Shown: positions 50,633 to 60,685, numbered from the stretch's first letter. The stretch is DNA of 64,000 nt from Rhodocyclaceae bacterium (GCA_030681195.1 JAUXXJ010000008.1:124001-188000); one strand, 5' to 3'. A program made the numbers and translations. Notes: generated from the letters alone by a model not told the origin.

Positions 50633-51622
50633 CTAGCCGGGTTGAGCGGCCAGCGGCGCGTTATCGGTGCCGGCGATCTCTTCGCGCATGCTGGTATCGG
50701 CCTGCAGGTTCTTCATGCGGTAATAGTCCATGATGCCAAGATTGCCCTGGCGGAAGGCCTCGGCCATGGCGCGCGGCACTTCGGCCTCGGCTTCGACGAC
50801 GCGTGCCCGCATTTCCTGCTCCAGGGCAACGGCCATGGCGCGGCGTTCCTCGGCCTTGGCCTGGGCGATCTGCTTGTCGGCATTGGCCTGGTCGATCTGT
50901 AGCTTGGCGCCGATGTTCTCGCCCACCGTTACATCGGCGACGTCGATCGACAGGATCTCGTAGGCCGTGCCGGCGTCGAGGCCCTTGGAGAGGACGTGCT
51001 TGGAGATGTGATCCGGACTTTCGAGCACACTCTTGTGGCTCGCCGAGGAACCGATGGTGCTGACCATGCCTTCGCCGACGCGCGCGATGATCGTCTCCTC
51101 GCCGGCGCCGCCCACCAGTCGGTCGATGTTGGTGCGCACCGTGACCAGGCAAACGGCGATGAGCTGAATGCCGTCCTTGGCCACGGCGGCAATTTTGGGC
51201 GTCTGGATCACCTTGGGCAACACCGACATCTGCACCGCCTCCAGCACGTTGCGTCCGGCCAGATCGATGGCCGCCGCGCGCTTGAAAGGCAGGGGAATGT
51301 TGGCCTTGTCGGCCGAAATCATGGCGTTGACTACCCTGACGACATTGCCACCCGCCAGGAAGTGGGCTTCCAGATCGTTGCTGGAAATGTCGAGGCCAGC
51401 CTTCACCGCGCTGATCCGCGCCGTGACCACCGTTGCCGGCGGCACGCGGCGCAGGCGCATGGCGATCAGGGTGAACAGTCCGACATAAGCCCCCGAAGCC
51501 CAGGCGGAAATCCAGAGCGGAATGGGCACCAGATACAGGAGAAAGGCCAGCCCCGCCACTACCACCATGAGCAAGCCCAGGCCGCCCGTCATACCCGTCA
51601 TGCCAATCAAGGTTTCGTTCAT
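50633..51622 (-). CDS. floA: Flotillin-like protein FloA
   Basis: The product has 329 residues. Two closely spaced N-terminal membrane segments are followed by the SPFH-type core typical of FloA ([57 protein letters not shown]). A coiled-coil tail follows ([20 protein letters not shown]). FloA forms membrane microdomain scaffolds. Confidence 0.92.
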   Translation of the reverse strand: MNETLIGMTGMTGGLGLLMVVVAGLAFLLYLVPIPLWISAWASGAYVGLFTLIAMRLRRVPPATVVTARISAVKAGLDISSNDLEAHFLAGGNVVRVVNAMISADKANIPLPFKRAAAIDLAGRNVLEAVQMSVLPKVIQTPKIAAVAKDGIQLIAVCLVTVRTNIDRLVGGAGEETIIARVGEGMVSTIGSSASHKSVLESPDHISKHVLSKGLDAGTAYEILSIDVADVTVGENIGAKLQIDQANADKQIAQAKAEERRAMAVALEQEMRARVVEAEAEVPRAMAEAFRQGNLGIMDYYRMKNLQADTSMREEIAGTDNAPLAAQPG

Positions 51623-52136
51623 TTCATATTCCTTTGTTGCTGATGTGCGGTATTCGCCGCACGACGATTGCCGCGGAAGCCGCGGCTACTTATTGCTGTT
51701 CATGAAGCCCCGCAGATGCAGCAAGCCCCCCTTGAGTTGATGACCCGCAGAATGGTAGGGGTAGCATATGCATCTTACAAATCGAATGTAACGACGTTAA
51801 ACATCGACTTTTGCGATGTCTAATGTGCTGGCGCCAGGATGACGAATACGCCCCCGCAAGTCGTGAGGAAGGGCGCTGACGAAGCGTGAGCACCGAGACA
51901 TTAAGGTTTTCTGGATCACTGGATATGTTTTATTCTGTTTTTCTTTTGTTTCAGAAATCACTATGCTTCATCGTGTTTTCGCCTATGCTCAGGGTGCTGG
52001 CAGGCATTCGGCAACGCCAATATGTATCCGACTGGGGGGGGTAGGTCGCGGATCATTCAGATTGCCGTGGGTTTAAATTGCGGCAACTGTGTTAACCCCC
52101 TGGTCTTTTCCTCTTCCCTGGTTTTCCGTTCCGCCC
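51623..52136. other. Intergenic region between divergent floA and the arsenosugar-type cluster
   Basis: The 514 bases hold no convincing gene. Near 51643-51700 there are two G/C hairpins (TGCGG/CCGCA and a GCCGCGG palindrome pair) in the floA leader. A G8 run lies at 52036-52043. The part from 51900 to 51990 is T-rich and could hold the promoter of the rightward cluster. Confidence 0.5.
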
Positions 52137-52703
52137 ATGGCCACCCGACTCGACGAACGCTCCGAACGTGACTTTCCCTGGTACGTACGCCTGGTTTTTG
52201 CCTACCAGAAGCGCAAATACGGGCAGGTACTGTCCCCGATGTGGGCTTGGGGGCGGCAGCCTGGGATCATGTTCGTTTTCCTCCTGTTGATCGGCCGCTT
52301 CAAACGGCTGTCCTCACCCGACGGCCTGCTGCGGACGCTGCTGAGCGTGCGCATTTCACAGATTAACCATTGCGCTTTCTGCGTGGACTTCAATGCCCAC
52401 AATTTCCTTGCCGCGCACGGCGCACATGAGAAGATCGACTTCATCGACCGCTGGCCGGATCACCCCGAGGTCTTCAGCGCGGAAGAGCGCGCGGCGCTCG
52501 CCTACGCCGAGGCGGTAACGCTGAATGACGCTGCCGGTACCGCCCACGCGATAAACGAACTCAAGCGCTTCTTCAAAGATGACGCGGTCGTCGCCATCAC
52601 GGCGTGGATCGGCGTGCAGAACCTTTCGAGCAAGTTCAATGACGCGCTGAGCATCCCCATGCAGGGGTTCTGCCGCGTCCCGCCCCGTTCATCCGACGAG
52701 TGA
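52137..52703 (+). CDS. AhpD/carboxymuconolactone-decarboxylase-like protein
   Basis: The product has 188 residues from MATRLDERS. The redox motif CAFC (Cys79, Cys82) with a following His88 (NHCAFCVDFNAH) is the AhpD-type active site. Proteins of this fold are recurrent neighbours of ArsS-type arsenosugar genes, where they are annotated as peroxidase-like. An earlier in-frame start at 52089 is possible. Confidence 0.8.
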   Translation: MATRLDERSERDFPWYVRLVFAYQKRKYGQVLSPMWAWGRQPGIMFVFLLLIGRFKRLSSPDGLLRTLLSVRISQINHCAFCVDFNAHNFLAAHGAHEKIDFIDRWPDHPEVFSAEERAALAYAEAVTLNDAAGTAHAINELKRFFKDDAVVAITAWIGVQNLSSKFNDALSIPMQGFCRVPPRSSDE

Positions 52704-52710
52704 GCCCGCT

Positions 52711-52962
52711 ATGCGATTTATTCAAGAATTTCCGTTTCCGATCCTGATCGTCATCACCGTGCTGATGCTTGGCGCGCCCTTCGTTCCCGAGCCGCACCTG
52801 GTCGAGAAGGCGCGCATGGCGATGAACGGCACGCTGACCCGCCCCATAGACATCTTTGACGTGGCCTGGCACTTGCTTCCGGCAGCGCTTCTGATATGGA
52901 AGACCGTGCTCTGGAGACGCGCTCGCGCGGCCGTGAAGGATCAAGGAAGCCGCCATGCATGA
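52711..52962 (+). CDS. Small two-helix membrane protein
   Basis: The product has 83 residues with hydrophobic stretches FPILIVITVLMLGAPFV and VAWHLLPAALLIWKTVLW. Its end overlaps the radical SAM gene by 8 bases. Function unknown; the coupling suggests an auxiliary role in the cluster. Confidence 0.65.
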   Translation: MRFIQEFPFPILIVITVLMLGAPFVPEPHLVEKARMAMNGTLTRPIDIFDVAWHLLPAALLIWKTVLWRRARAAVKDQGSRHA

Positions 52963-53944
52963 CACCCTGCCGCTATTGCGGGCCACCGATTTTCCCGTTC
53001 CGCGCCGCCAGCGGCTGACGACACTGCAAGTCAATCTGGGCTACCGCTGCAACCAGAGTTGCCTGCATTGCCATGTCAACGCCGGTCCGCAGCGCACCGA
53101 AATGATGGCTGACGCGAACCTCGATCTAATCCCGGCGGTGCTCGCGGCGCGGACCTTGACCACGCTCGACCTCACCGGCGGCGCACCCGAACTACACCCG
53201 CGCTTTCGCGCCCTGGTTGAAGCGGCGTGCGCCTTGGGTGTCAGGGTGATCGATCGCTGCAATCTGACGGTCCTGTTCGAACCGGGCTGTGAAGATCTGG
53301 CCGACTTCCTCGCCGCGCAACAGGTTGAAGTGGTGGCGTCGCTACCCTGCTATCTCGAAGACAACGTCGACCAGCAACGCGGCAAGGGCGTGTATGCGCT
53401 CAGTATCGCCGGCCTGCAACGCCTCAATCGGCTGGGTTACGGACAGCCGGGCAGCGGGCTGACACTGAATCTGGTTTATAACCCTGCCGGCCCCAGCCTG
53501 CCACCGGAGCAGGCTGGCCTGGAGGCTGCGTACAAACAGGAGCTGCTGCTGCGCCATGGCATCGTCTTCAACCGGCTCTACACCATCACCAACATGCCCA
53601 TCTTGCGTTTCGGCAGCACGCTGGTTTCCAAAGGCCAGTTTGCCGATTACATGGCATTGCTGAAACACAGCTTCAGCCGTGCCAATCTCGATCAGGTAAT
53701 GTGTCGCGAACTGATCAGCGTCGATTGGCAGGGCCATCTGTATGACTGCGACTTCAATCAAATGTTGGGCCTGGCCGCCGGCCTGAACGGCACGCCGCGC
53801 GCCCATCTGCGCGACCTGCTCAAGCACGATCCGGCCGGCGCGCCGGTGCGGGTGGCGGACCATTGTTACGGCTGTACCGCCGGACAGGGCAGCAGTTGTG
53901 GCGGGGCTTTGGGGCAGGAGCAGGCGCTCCGGCAGGCGGTCTGA
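52955..53944 (+). CDS. arsS: Arsenosugar-type radical SAM enzyme ArsS
   Basis: The product has 329 residues. The radical SAM cluster motif is Cys32-Cys36-Cys39 (YRCNQSCLHCHVNAGP), followed by LDLTGGAPELHPRFR. The C-terminal DUF3641-type region has more cysteines (CYGCTAGQGSSCGG), probably for auxiliary clusters. ArsS proteins attach an adenosyl-derived group to dimethylarsenite on the way to arsenosugars. No ArsM methyltransferase gene is in the window. Confidence 0.9.
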   Translation: MHDTLPLLRATDFPVPRRQRLTTLQVNLGYRCNQSCLHCHVNAGPQRTEMMADANLDLIPAVLAARTLTTLDLTGGAPELHPRFRALVEAACALGVRVIDRCNLTVLFEPGCEDLADFLAAQQVEVVASLPCYLEDNVDQQRGKGVYALSIAGLQRLNRLGYGQPGSGLTLNLVYNPAGPSLPPEQAGLEAAYKQELLLRHGIVFNRLYTITNMPILRFGSTLVSKGQFADYMALLKHSFSRANLDQVMCRELISVDWQGHLYDCDFNQMLGLAAGLNGTPRAHLRDLLKHDPAGAPVRVADHCYGCTAGQGSSCGGALGQEQALRQAV

Positions 53945-53983
53945 TCGCGTGTTATTGTCATGGAGGCCCACCGGGGAGACACC

Positions 53984-56149
53984 ATGTCCTTAAAAAGAAT
54001 TGTTCTGCTGCTGGTGATGGCGACGGCGATCGCGCTGTTCTTCGCCCTCGATCTCGGCCGTTATCTGAGTCTCGACTGGCTGAAGTCGCAACAGGAAACT
54101 ATCGCAGCCTGGCAGACGTCGCGCCCGCTGGCGGCGGCGGCGATCTTCTTCATGCTGTATGTCGGCGTGACGGCACTCTCCTTGCCCGGCGCGGCACTCA
54201 TGACCCTGGCCGGTGGCGCGGTTTTCGGTTTGTGGTGGGGCCTGCTGATTGTCTCCTTCGCTTCCAGCATCGGCGCAACGCTGGCTTTCCTCGTCTCCCG
54301 ATTCCTGCTGCGCGACTGGGTGGCGAGTCGCTTCGGCCAGCGTCTGGCAAGCATCGATGCCGGCATCCGGCGCGAGGGCGCCTTCTATCTGTTCACCCTG
54401 CGCCTGGTGCCGGTGTTTCCCTTCTTCCTCGTCAATCTGCTGCTCGGCCTGACGGCGATGAAGGCGCGCACCTTCTACTGGGTAAGCCAGTTGGGCATGC
54501 TCGCCGGTACGCTGGTGTATGTGAATGCTGGCACCCAGTTGGCCAGGATCGACTCACTGTCCGGCATCGTCTCGCCCGGTCTGCTGCTGTCCTTCGCCCT
54601 GCTGGGGATATTCCCCCTCATCGCCAAGAAAATCGTGGCACTGGTGCGCGCGAACAAGATATATGCCCGATGGACCAAGCCGGCACGTTTTGACCGCAAC
54701 TTGATCGTCATTGGCGGTGGCAGTGCCGGGCTGGTGACGGCCTACATCGCGGCGGCGGTGAAGGCGAAAGTGACACTGATCGAAAAGCACAAGCTCGGCG
54801 GCGACTGCCTGAACACCGGCTGCGTCCCCTCCAAGGCGCTGATCCGCTCGGCCAAGTTTCTTTCCCACCTGTCGCGCGCCGAAGCGTTCGGGTGCCGTCC
54901 CACCAGCGCCGACTTTTCGTTTGCCGAAGTGATGAAGCGGGTGCAAAAAGTGGTGCGGACCATCGCGCCCCACGATTCGGCGGAACGCTACACCGGGCTG
55001 GGCGTCGAGGTGATCGAGGGCGCGGCGAAGATCGTTTCGCCCTGGGAAGTCGAAGTCACCCGCCATGGCGGCGCCACCGAGACACTGAGCACGCGCAGTA
55101 TCGTCATCGCTGCCGGGGCGCGGCCCTGCGTACCACCGATTCCCGGTATTGAAGACACGGGTTATCTCACCTCCGATACGGTCTGGAACCTGCGCGAACT
55201 GCCGCGCCGGCTGGTGGTGCTGGGTGGCGGGCCAATCGGCTGCGAGTTGACGCAGACCTTCGCGCGGCTTGGCGCCCAGGTAACGCAGGTGGAAATGGCG
55301 CCGCGCATCATGATCCGTGAGGACGTGGATGTGTCGGAACTTGTCACCCAGCGTTTTCGTGCCGAGGGCATCGACGTGCTGGTCAATCACAAGGCCAAAC
55401 AGTTTGTCGTCGATAACGGCGAGAAGCTACTCGTCGCCGAACACGAGGGTCGCGATGTGCGCATTCCCTTCGACGCCGTGCTGGTAGCCGTGGGCCGGGT
55501 GGCCAATCTCTCCGGCTATGGTCTGGAGGACATCGGCGTCGCCACGTCGCGCACGGTCGAGGTCAATGAGTTCCTGCAAACCAACTACCCGAACATCTAT
55601 GCGGCCGGCGACGTTGCTGGCCCCTTCCAATTCACGCACACCGCCGCTCATCAGGCCTGGTATGCCGCCGTCAATGCCCTGTTCGACCCGCTGAAGAAGT
55701 TCAAGGCCGACTACTCGGTCATTCCCTGGGCGACCTTCGTCGAGCCAGAGGTGGCGCGCGTCGGCCTCAACGAGTTGGAGGCGAAAGAAAAGGGCATTCC
55801 CTACGAGGTGAGCCAATACGGCATCGACGACCTCGACCGCGCGATCGCCGACAGCGAAGCGCATGGCTTCGTCAAGGTGCTGACCGTGCCGGGTAAGGAT
55901 CGCATCCTCGGCGTAACCATCGTCGGCGAACACGCCGGCGACCTGATTGCCGAATACGTCCTGGCGATGAAGCATGGCATCGGCCTCAACAAGATTCTCG
56001 GCACCATCCATATTTACCCGACGCTGGCCGAGGCCAACAAATATGTGGCGGGCGTCTGGAAGAAGGCGCATGCGCCACAAAGGCTTCTCACCTGGGTTGG
56101 ACGTTTCCATGCCTGGCGGCGCGGACTGCCGCTTCCCGCCAACAAATAA
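53984..56149 (+). CDS. VTT (TVP38/TMEM64) membrane domain fused to a flavoprotein disulfide reductase
   Basis: The product has 721 residues from MSLKRIVLLL (GGGGAGA upstream). The first ~225 are a DedA/VTT membrane domain (LPGAALMTLAGGAVFGLWWG, FTLRLVPVFPFFLVNLLLGL). The rest is a glutathione-reductase-type enzyme: FAD motif IGGGSAGL near 243, redox Cys275/Cys280 in GGDCLNTGCVPSK, NAD site VVLGGGPIGCEL and the closing IHIYPTLAEA. It resembles mercuric reductase or dihydrolipoamide dehydrogenase but lacks the HMA domain. The substrate is unknown. An interspersed repeat copy lies inside the flavoprotein part. Confidence 0.9.
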   Translation: MSLKRIVLLLVMATAIALFFALDLGRYLSLDWLKSQQETIAAWQTSRPLAAAAIFFMLYVGVTALSLPGAALMTLAGGAVFGLWWGLLIVSFASSIGATLAFLVSRFLLRDWVASRFGQRLASIDAGIRREGAFYLFTLRLVPVFPFFLVNLLLGLTAMKARTFYWVSQLGMLAGTLVYVNAGTQLARIDSLSGIVSPGLLLSFALLGIFPLIAKKIVALVRANKIYARWTKPARFDRNLIVIGGGSAGLVTAYIAAAVKAKVTLIEKHKLGGDCLNTGCVPSKALIRSAKFLSHLSRAEAFGCRPTSADFSFAEVMKRVQKVVRTIAPHDSAERYTGLGVEVIEGAAKIVSPWEVEVTRHGGATETLSTRSIVIAAGARPCVPPIPGIEDTGYLTSDTVWNLRELPRRLVVLGGGPIGCELTQTFARLGAQVTQVEMAPRIMIREDVDVSELVTQRFRAEGIDVLVNHKAKQFVVDNGEKLLVAEHEGRDVRIPFDAVLVAVGRVANLSGYGLEDIGVATSRTVEVNEFLQTNYPNIYAAGDVAGPFQFTHTAAHQAWYAAVNALFDPLKKFKADYSVIPWATFVEPEVARVGLNELEAKEKGIPYEVSQYGIDDLDRAIADSEAHGFVKVLTVPGKDRILGVTIVGEHAGDLIAEYVLAMKHGIGLNKILGTIHIYPTLAEANKYVAGVWKKAHAPQRLLTWVGRFHAWRRGLPLPANK
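54894..54919 (+). repeat. Interspersed repeat copy F (inside the flavoprotein gene)
   Basis: GCCGTCCCACCAGCGCCGAC then TTTTCG. Read as CRPTSADFS, the same frame as copy A. Confidence 0.55.
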
Positions 56150-56884
56150 ATGCCGTTGAACGACACACCGCATCTTTCCGTCATCGTCCCGGCGCTGAAC
56201 GAGGCAGACGGCATCGTGCCTTCCTTGCAGGCCCTGCAAGCGTTGCGGGGGCGCGGTGTGGAGATCGTTCTCGTCGATGGCGGCAGCACGGACGGCACGC
56301 CCGAGCTTGCCCGACCCTTCGCTGACCAGTTACTCGCGGCTTCGTGCGGGCGGGCGCGACAGATGAACGCCGGTGCAGCGCTCGCACGGGGCCGGGTGTT
56401 GCTGTTTCTGCACGCCGATACCCGCTTGCCCGCACTTGCGGATCAACTGATCCTCGCTGCGCTTGACGACGCCCCTGGCAGCCCGGTCTGGGGCCGCTTT
56501 GATGTCCTCATCGAAGGACGCTCGCCCTGGCTGAAACTCGTCGCCCGCATGATGAACCTGCGCTCGCGACTGACCGGTATCGCTACCGGCGATCAGGCGA
56601 TCTTCGTCAGCCACAATGCATTCTCGGTGGTGGGCGCCTACCCCGAGCAGCCGTTGATGGAGGACATTGAACTGTCCAAACGCCTGAAAAAACTCGCCCC
56701 GCCCGCCTGCCTGCGCGAGTGCGTGATTACCTCGGGACGGCGTTGGGAGGCGCACGGCGTATGGCGCACCATTTTGCTCATGTGGCGGCTGCGATTCGAC
56801 TATTGGCGCGGCGTGTCTGCGGTGCAGTTGGCGCGCCGCTATCGACCGCAAGGTAGTGCGCGAAAGGGCGCAGGCGCTCAATGA
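56150..56884 (+). CDS. Family 2 glycosyltransferase (TIGR04283 arsenosugar type)
   Basis: The product has 244 residues. The GT-A start is LSVIVPALNEADGIVP, and the nucleotide-binding region has IVLVDGGSTDGTPELA and LLFLHADTRLP. RARQMNAGAALARG is typical of this family. It begins directly at the flavoprotein stop and overlaps the next gene by 4 bases. Confidence 0.88.
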   Translation: MPLNDTPHLSVIVPALNEADGIVPSLQALQALRGRGVEIVLVDGGSTDGTPELARPFADQLLAASCGRARQMNAGAALARGRVLLFLHADTRLPALADQLILAALDDAPGSPVWGRFDVLIEGRSPWLKLVARMMNLRSRLTGIATGDQAIFVSHNAFSVVGAYPEQPLMEDIELSKRLKKLAPPACLRECVITSGRRWEAHGVWRTILLMWRLRFDYWRGVSAVQLARRYRPQGSARKGAGAQ

Positions 56885-57492
56885 GCATCACCCGGATTCT
56901 GATTTTCGCCAAGGCGCCCGTGCCCTGGCGCGTCAAGACCCGGCTCATCCCGGCCCTCGGGGCGGCGGGTGCCGCCCGGTTGGCCCGCCGTATGCTCGAA
57001 AACACGCTGGCTAACGCACTGGATGCCGTCATCGGCCCGGTGGAGTTGTGCGCCAGTCCGTTGATCAGCGCCCCTGACTGGGCGGGCATTCCGCTACCGC
57101 ATGGCGTGGAATGCAGCGCTCAGGGCGATGGCGATCTGGGCGAGCGCATGGCCCGCGCCAGCCAGCGGGCGTTCGCCCAAAATGACCGTGTGCTGTTGAT
57201 CGGCACCGATTGTCCTGGCTTGTCTGCCGGGCATCTGCGCGCGGCGGCGGCGGCGCTGGATGGCCACGCGGCCGCGATCTATCCGGCGGTGGATGGCGGC
57301 TATTCCTTGCTCGGTCTGCGCGCCTTCCATCCCAGCCTGTTCGAGGACATCCCCTGGAGCACCTCTTCTGTTGCCAAACTGACCCTGGCGCGCATGCAGG
57401 CGTTGGAATGGAGCGTCTGGCAGGGAGACGTGCTCACCGATATTGACGAACCCGCCGACCTCGTCCATTGGGCGCACCATCGTTCCGGGTGA
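56881..57492 (+). CDS. TIGR04282/DUF2064 glycosyltransferase-like protein
   Basis: The product has 203 residues. The nucleotidyl-like motif is FAKAPVPWRVKTRLIPALG, then LIGTDCPGLSAGHL and AIYPAVDGGYSLLGL. DUF2064 and TIGR04283 genes form a standard pair next to ArsS. It ends 131 bases before the group II intron. Confidence 0.88.
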   Translation: MSITRILIFAKAPVPWRVKTRLIPALGAAGAARLARRMLENTLANALDAVIGPVELCASPLISAPDWAGIPLPHGVECSAQGDGDLGERMARASQRAFAQNDRVLLIGTDCPGLSAGHLRAAAAALDGHAAAIYPAVDGGYSLLGLRAFHPSLFEDIPWSTSSVAKLTLARMQALEWSVWQGDVLTDIDEPADLVHWAHHRSG

Positions 57493-57623
57493 CTCATTGA
57501 CTCAACCAACCGACTGCTCGACTCAGAAAGCCGTCCTTCAGAGGCTTGCCAATTCATGGCAGCCAATGATTTCAGTCGCTGCATAGCTGGCGTTGAGCCT
57601 GAAAACCTGAAAGTCTCTTGAGG

Positions 57624-59606
57624 GTGTGCGCCGTGCAAAGGCGGCGCTTTTCCAGTGGGTGAAAGCCCCACCCGGCGAAATGCTCCAGCCGGAAGCAACC
57701 GGAGCAGCTATGGAGGTAACGAAATGGCTGAAGCCTTCGGATAAGCGGGCCACAAAATTCGGTGGCAGCGCGAGTGTGCAGGCCGTAACGCGAGTGAACG
57801 CTGAGTAAGCCTCGAAACAGACGATGTGCAGGCCGACCTGACGACCCTTTCGGGGAAGGCTGATACGGCGGAACGGATGAGCAAGGCAAGGCCGTCCGTC
57901 GCTGCACCGGGGTAGTGGCGACAGCATGTACACAAGGAAAGCGCACGCAACACGGGAAGCCCCTTGGCGTGGTCAGGGATGATCAACCGAAAGCTCGTGA
58001 GAGAAGGTTCGGGCGACTTGGGGTGGCGGAGAGGCCCGTAGTACCGTGGAAGCTGGGTAACGCCGGTGGAGGGAAGGGGCCTTGGTTCAAGACAGACGCA
58101 AGACGTAGGAAGGGCGTGGAGATTGGGCAACCTATCAACTCCGATTCATGTTCAGAAACTGCAGATGGCGTTACACGCGAAAGCGAAGACGGAGTCCGGC
58201 TACCGCTTCTACGCCCTGTACGACAAGATTTATCGTAATGACATTCTGGCGCACGCCTATGCACAGTGCCGCTCCAACAAGGGCGCACCGGGTGTAGACC
58301 GCCAGGATTTCGCCGACATCGAAGCGTATGGGGTGAAGCGATGGCTGGAGGAACTGGCGCTTGCGCTCAGAGAGGAGAATTACCGACCGGACCCGATTCG
58401 GAGAGTGTTCATCCCGAAAGCCAATGGCAAACTTCGGCCACTGGGTATCTCGACCCTGCGGGATCGGGTGTGCATGACAGCAGCGATGCTGGTGCTCGAA
58501 CCGATCTTTGAAGCCGACCTTCCATCCGAGCAGTATGCCTACCGGCCGGGCCGCAATGCCCAGCAGGCAGCGAGGGAGGTGGAGGAACGTCTGCACCGAG
58601 GCCACACGGACGTTGTAGATGCCGATCTCGCGGACTACTTCGGCAGCATTCCGCACACCGAACTGATGCTGTCGCTGGCGCGGCGCATTGTGGATCGGCG
58701 TGTGCTGCATCTGATCAAGATGTGGCTGGAATGTGCCGTCGAAGAAACCGATCAACGAGGGCGGAAGACACGGACGACCGAGGCCAAGGACAGCAGGCGA
58801 GGCATCCCGCAAGGCTCGCCAATCTCACCGCTGCTGTCGAGTCTATACATGCGGCGGTTTGTGCTGGCGTGGAAGAAACTTGGGTTGGAGCATAGTCTTG
58901 GCAGTCGAATCGTCACCTACGCGGATGATCTTGTGATCCTGTGCAAGCATGGCAAGGCAGAAGAAGCTTTGCAGCGGATGCGCGACATCATGGGCAAGCT
59001 GAAGCTGACGGTGAACGAGGAGAAGACACGAATCTGCAAGGTGCCGGAAGGGGAGTTCGACTTTCTGGGCTACACGTTTGGCAGGCGGTATTCGCCGAAG
59101 ACAGGGCGAGCCTACACAGCCTTGTGGTCGTCGAGGAAAAGTATCCGGTGCATGGTCGAAAAGATCCATGAGCTGACCGACCTGAAGACAGGATGGCAAG
59201 AAACCACGGAAGTGGTGGGTAAGTTGAATCGCATGCTGCGCGGCTGGGCGAACTACTTCAGTGTAGGGACCGTCAGCCGTGCCTATCGTGCGCTCGACAG
59301 CTACACCGCAACGCGGTTGCGTCGGTGGTTGCGCAACAAGTACAAGCTCAGGCGAAGCAAAGGCGGGACGTATCCACTCTCGCACCTTTACGGTTACTTT
59401 GGTCTTGCAAGTCTGAGCGGGCGCGACAAGTCGTGGGCGAAGGCGTGAGGTCTTGTCCGAGAGCCGGATGCGGGAAATCTGCATGTCCGGTTCGATGAGG
59501 GGGATGTGGAAACGGGGTTATGGCAAGGCTACTTGGGCACCGTCAGACGAAAGGGACGGATCGGACAAGCCAAACCTACTGCTACCGCGCCACATCTCTA
59601 CTCTAC
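57624..59606 (+). mobile_element. Group II intron
   Basis: The 5' end reads GTGTGCGCC at 57624. Structured RNA follows up to the reading frame. Domain V is recognisable at about 59459-59493 (GAGCCGGATGCGGG, AAAT, CTGCATGTCCGGTTC). A domain VI-like stem GGGGATGTGG/CCACATCTCT encloses an unusually long insertion, and the 3' end is near CTACTCTAC at 59599-59606. The intron lies between the arsenosugar cluster and nhaR without interrupting a visible gene. End coordinates are accurate to a few bases. Confidence 0.88.
58123..59448 (+). CDS. ltrA: Group II intron reverse transcriptase/maturase
   Basis: The product has about 441 residues from a TTG (58123) that includes the conserved [12 protein letters not shown], with AGGAAGG upstream; ATG 58165 is the alternative. 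RT motifs are [46 protein letters not shown] and the catalytic YADD. A maturase (X) domain follows ([18 protein letters not shown]). No HNH endonuclease domain is seen after it, so the intron probably moves by an endonuclease-independent route. Confidence 0.93.
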   Translation: MGNLSTPIHVQKLQMALHAKAKTESGYRFYALYDKIYRNDILAHAYAQCRSNKGAPGVDRQDFADIEAYGVKRWLEELALALREENYRPDPIRRVFIPKANGKLRPLGISTLRDRVCMTAAMLVLEPIFEADLPSEQYAYRPGRNAQQAAREVEERLHRGHTDVVDADLADYFGSIPHTELMLSLARRIVDRRVLHLIKMWLECAVEETDQRGRKTRTTEAKDSRRGIPQGSPISPLLSSLYMRRFVLAWKKLGLEHSLGSRIVTYADDLVILCKHGKAEEALQRMRDIMGKLKLTVNEEKTRICKVPEGEFDFLGYTFGRRYSPKTGRAYTALWSSRKSIRCMVEKIHELTDLKTGWQETTEVVGKLNRMLRGWANYFSVGTVSRAYRALDSYTATRLRRWLRNKYKLRRSKGGTYPLSHLYGYFGLASLSGRDKSWAKA

Positions 59607-59620
59607 CGTAAGCTGCAATT

Positions 59621-59649
59621 CGCAAAAGTCGGCGCTGGCGGGACGGCGC
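59621..59649 (-). repeat. Interspersed repeat copy G (after the group II intron)
   Basis: Reverse-strand copy (GCGCCGTCC, GCCAGCGCCGACTTTTGCG) in the gap between the intron 3' end and nhaR. Confidence 0.65.
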
Positions 59650-59657
59650 GAGAGAGG

Positions 59658-60569
59658 TCAGTTTGATTTTTCAGTCTGCGCGAACAAGCCGCTGCGCGCA
59701 TGTTCGCTGACGGCACGCGCGGCGGGATGGGCCAGTCGTCGCTCGGCTGAAATCAGGAAGAAGCGCTCGCGTATCTCGTCCGTTTCGCCCAGGCTGACAA
59801 CCTGGTAGTGCGCCGTGACGTCGGCCACGCTGGCTGCTGGTGTGGGGAATGCCCCGGCGCCGGCTTCGCCAAAAACCTTCATCAAGGCACTGTCGTCGAA
59901 TTCACCCACAATGTGGGCGCGCTTTCCCTGCCGTTCCAACCAGCGTGGCAGGGTGCCGTGCAGGGCGCTGTCGCGACCGGGCAGCAGCAGCGGTGCGCCA
60001 TCCAGACAATCCGGGAAGCTCCCCGTCAGCCGTGCGGCCAGCGCGGGCGCGGCCATGAAGGCCACGCCTGTCTCGCCGAGCGGGTGGCTGTAGCCCTTGA
60101 TATCCGTGCCCGGCGGCATCGGTCGGTCGGCCAGTACCATGTCGAGGCGGTGCAGGGCCAACTCGGCCAGCAAGCGGTCGAGCCGGTCTTCCTCGCATAC
60201 CAGGCGTACTGGTTCGGCCAGATTCAGCACGGGGGCGAGCAGGCGGTGGGCGATGAATTTTGGCACGACGTCGGCGATGCCGACGCGGAAGGTGATGAAG
60301 CGCTGATCGGCACCATTTTTCAGCAGGTCTTCCAGTTCTGAGCCGGTCTGGAAAATTTCCTCTGCGTAGGAGAGCGCCAGTCGTCCCGCCTCGGTGAGCT
60401 CAAGGCGGCGGCCGACGCGATCGAACAAGGCGACGCCGAGGCGCTCCTCGAACTGGGCGATCTGGCCGGAAAGGGTCTGTGGTGTCAGGTGCAGACGTTC
60501 GGCGGCGCGGATGACGCCGCCGGCGCGGGCGACGCTGGCGAAGTAATGCAGATGTTTGAAGTTGAGCAT
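59658..60569 (-). CDS. nhaR: NhaR-like LysR-type regulator
   Basis: The product has 303 residues from MLNFKHLHYF, the typical NhaR start. The HTH is in GGVIRAAERLHLTPQTLSGQ. The effector domain has FRVGIADVVPKFIAHRLL and a central LVCEEDRLDRLLAELALH. NhaR activates Na+/H+ antiporter genes in response to sodium; no nhaA gene is adjacent. It is divergent from the RaiA-like gene. Confidence 0.85.
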   Translation of the reverse strand: MLNFKHLHYFASVARAGGVIRAAERLHLTPQTLSGQIAQFEERLGVALFDRVGRRLELTEAGRLALSYAEEIFQTGSELEDLLKNGADQRFITFRVGIADVVPKFIAHRLLAPVLNLAEPVRLVCEEDRLDRLLAELALHRLDMVLADRPMPPGTDIKGYSHPLGETGVAFMAAPALAARLTGSFPDCLDGAPLLLPGRDSALHGTLPRWLERQGKRAHIVGEFDDSALMKVFGEAGAGAFPTPAASVADVTAHYQVVSLGETDEIRERFFLISAERRLAHPAARAVSEHARSGLFAQTEKSN

Positions 60570-60685
60570 GATGGCGCAGAGGCTTGCTGTTCGCGATTTT
60601 CGAACAAAGAGCAAATTATTATCTGTTTGTATCGAACATTCAACTTGCCGACAATGGGGTGGTCTTCTCAACCCAAGGAGTCGTC

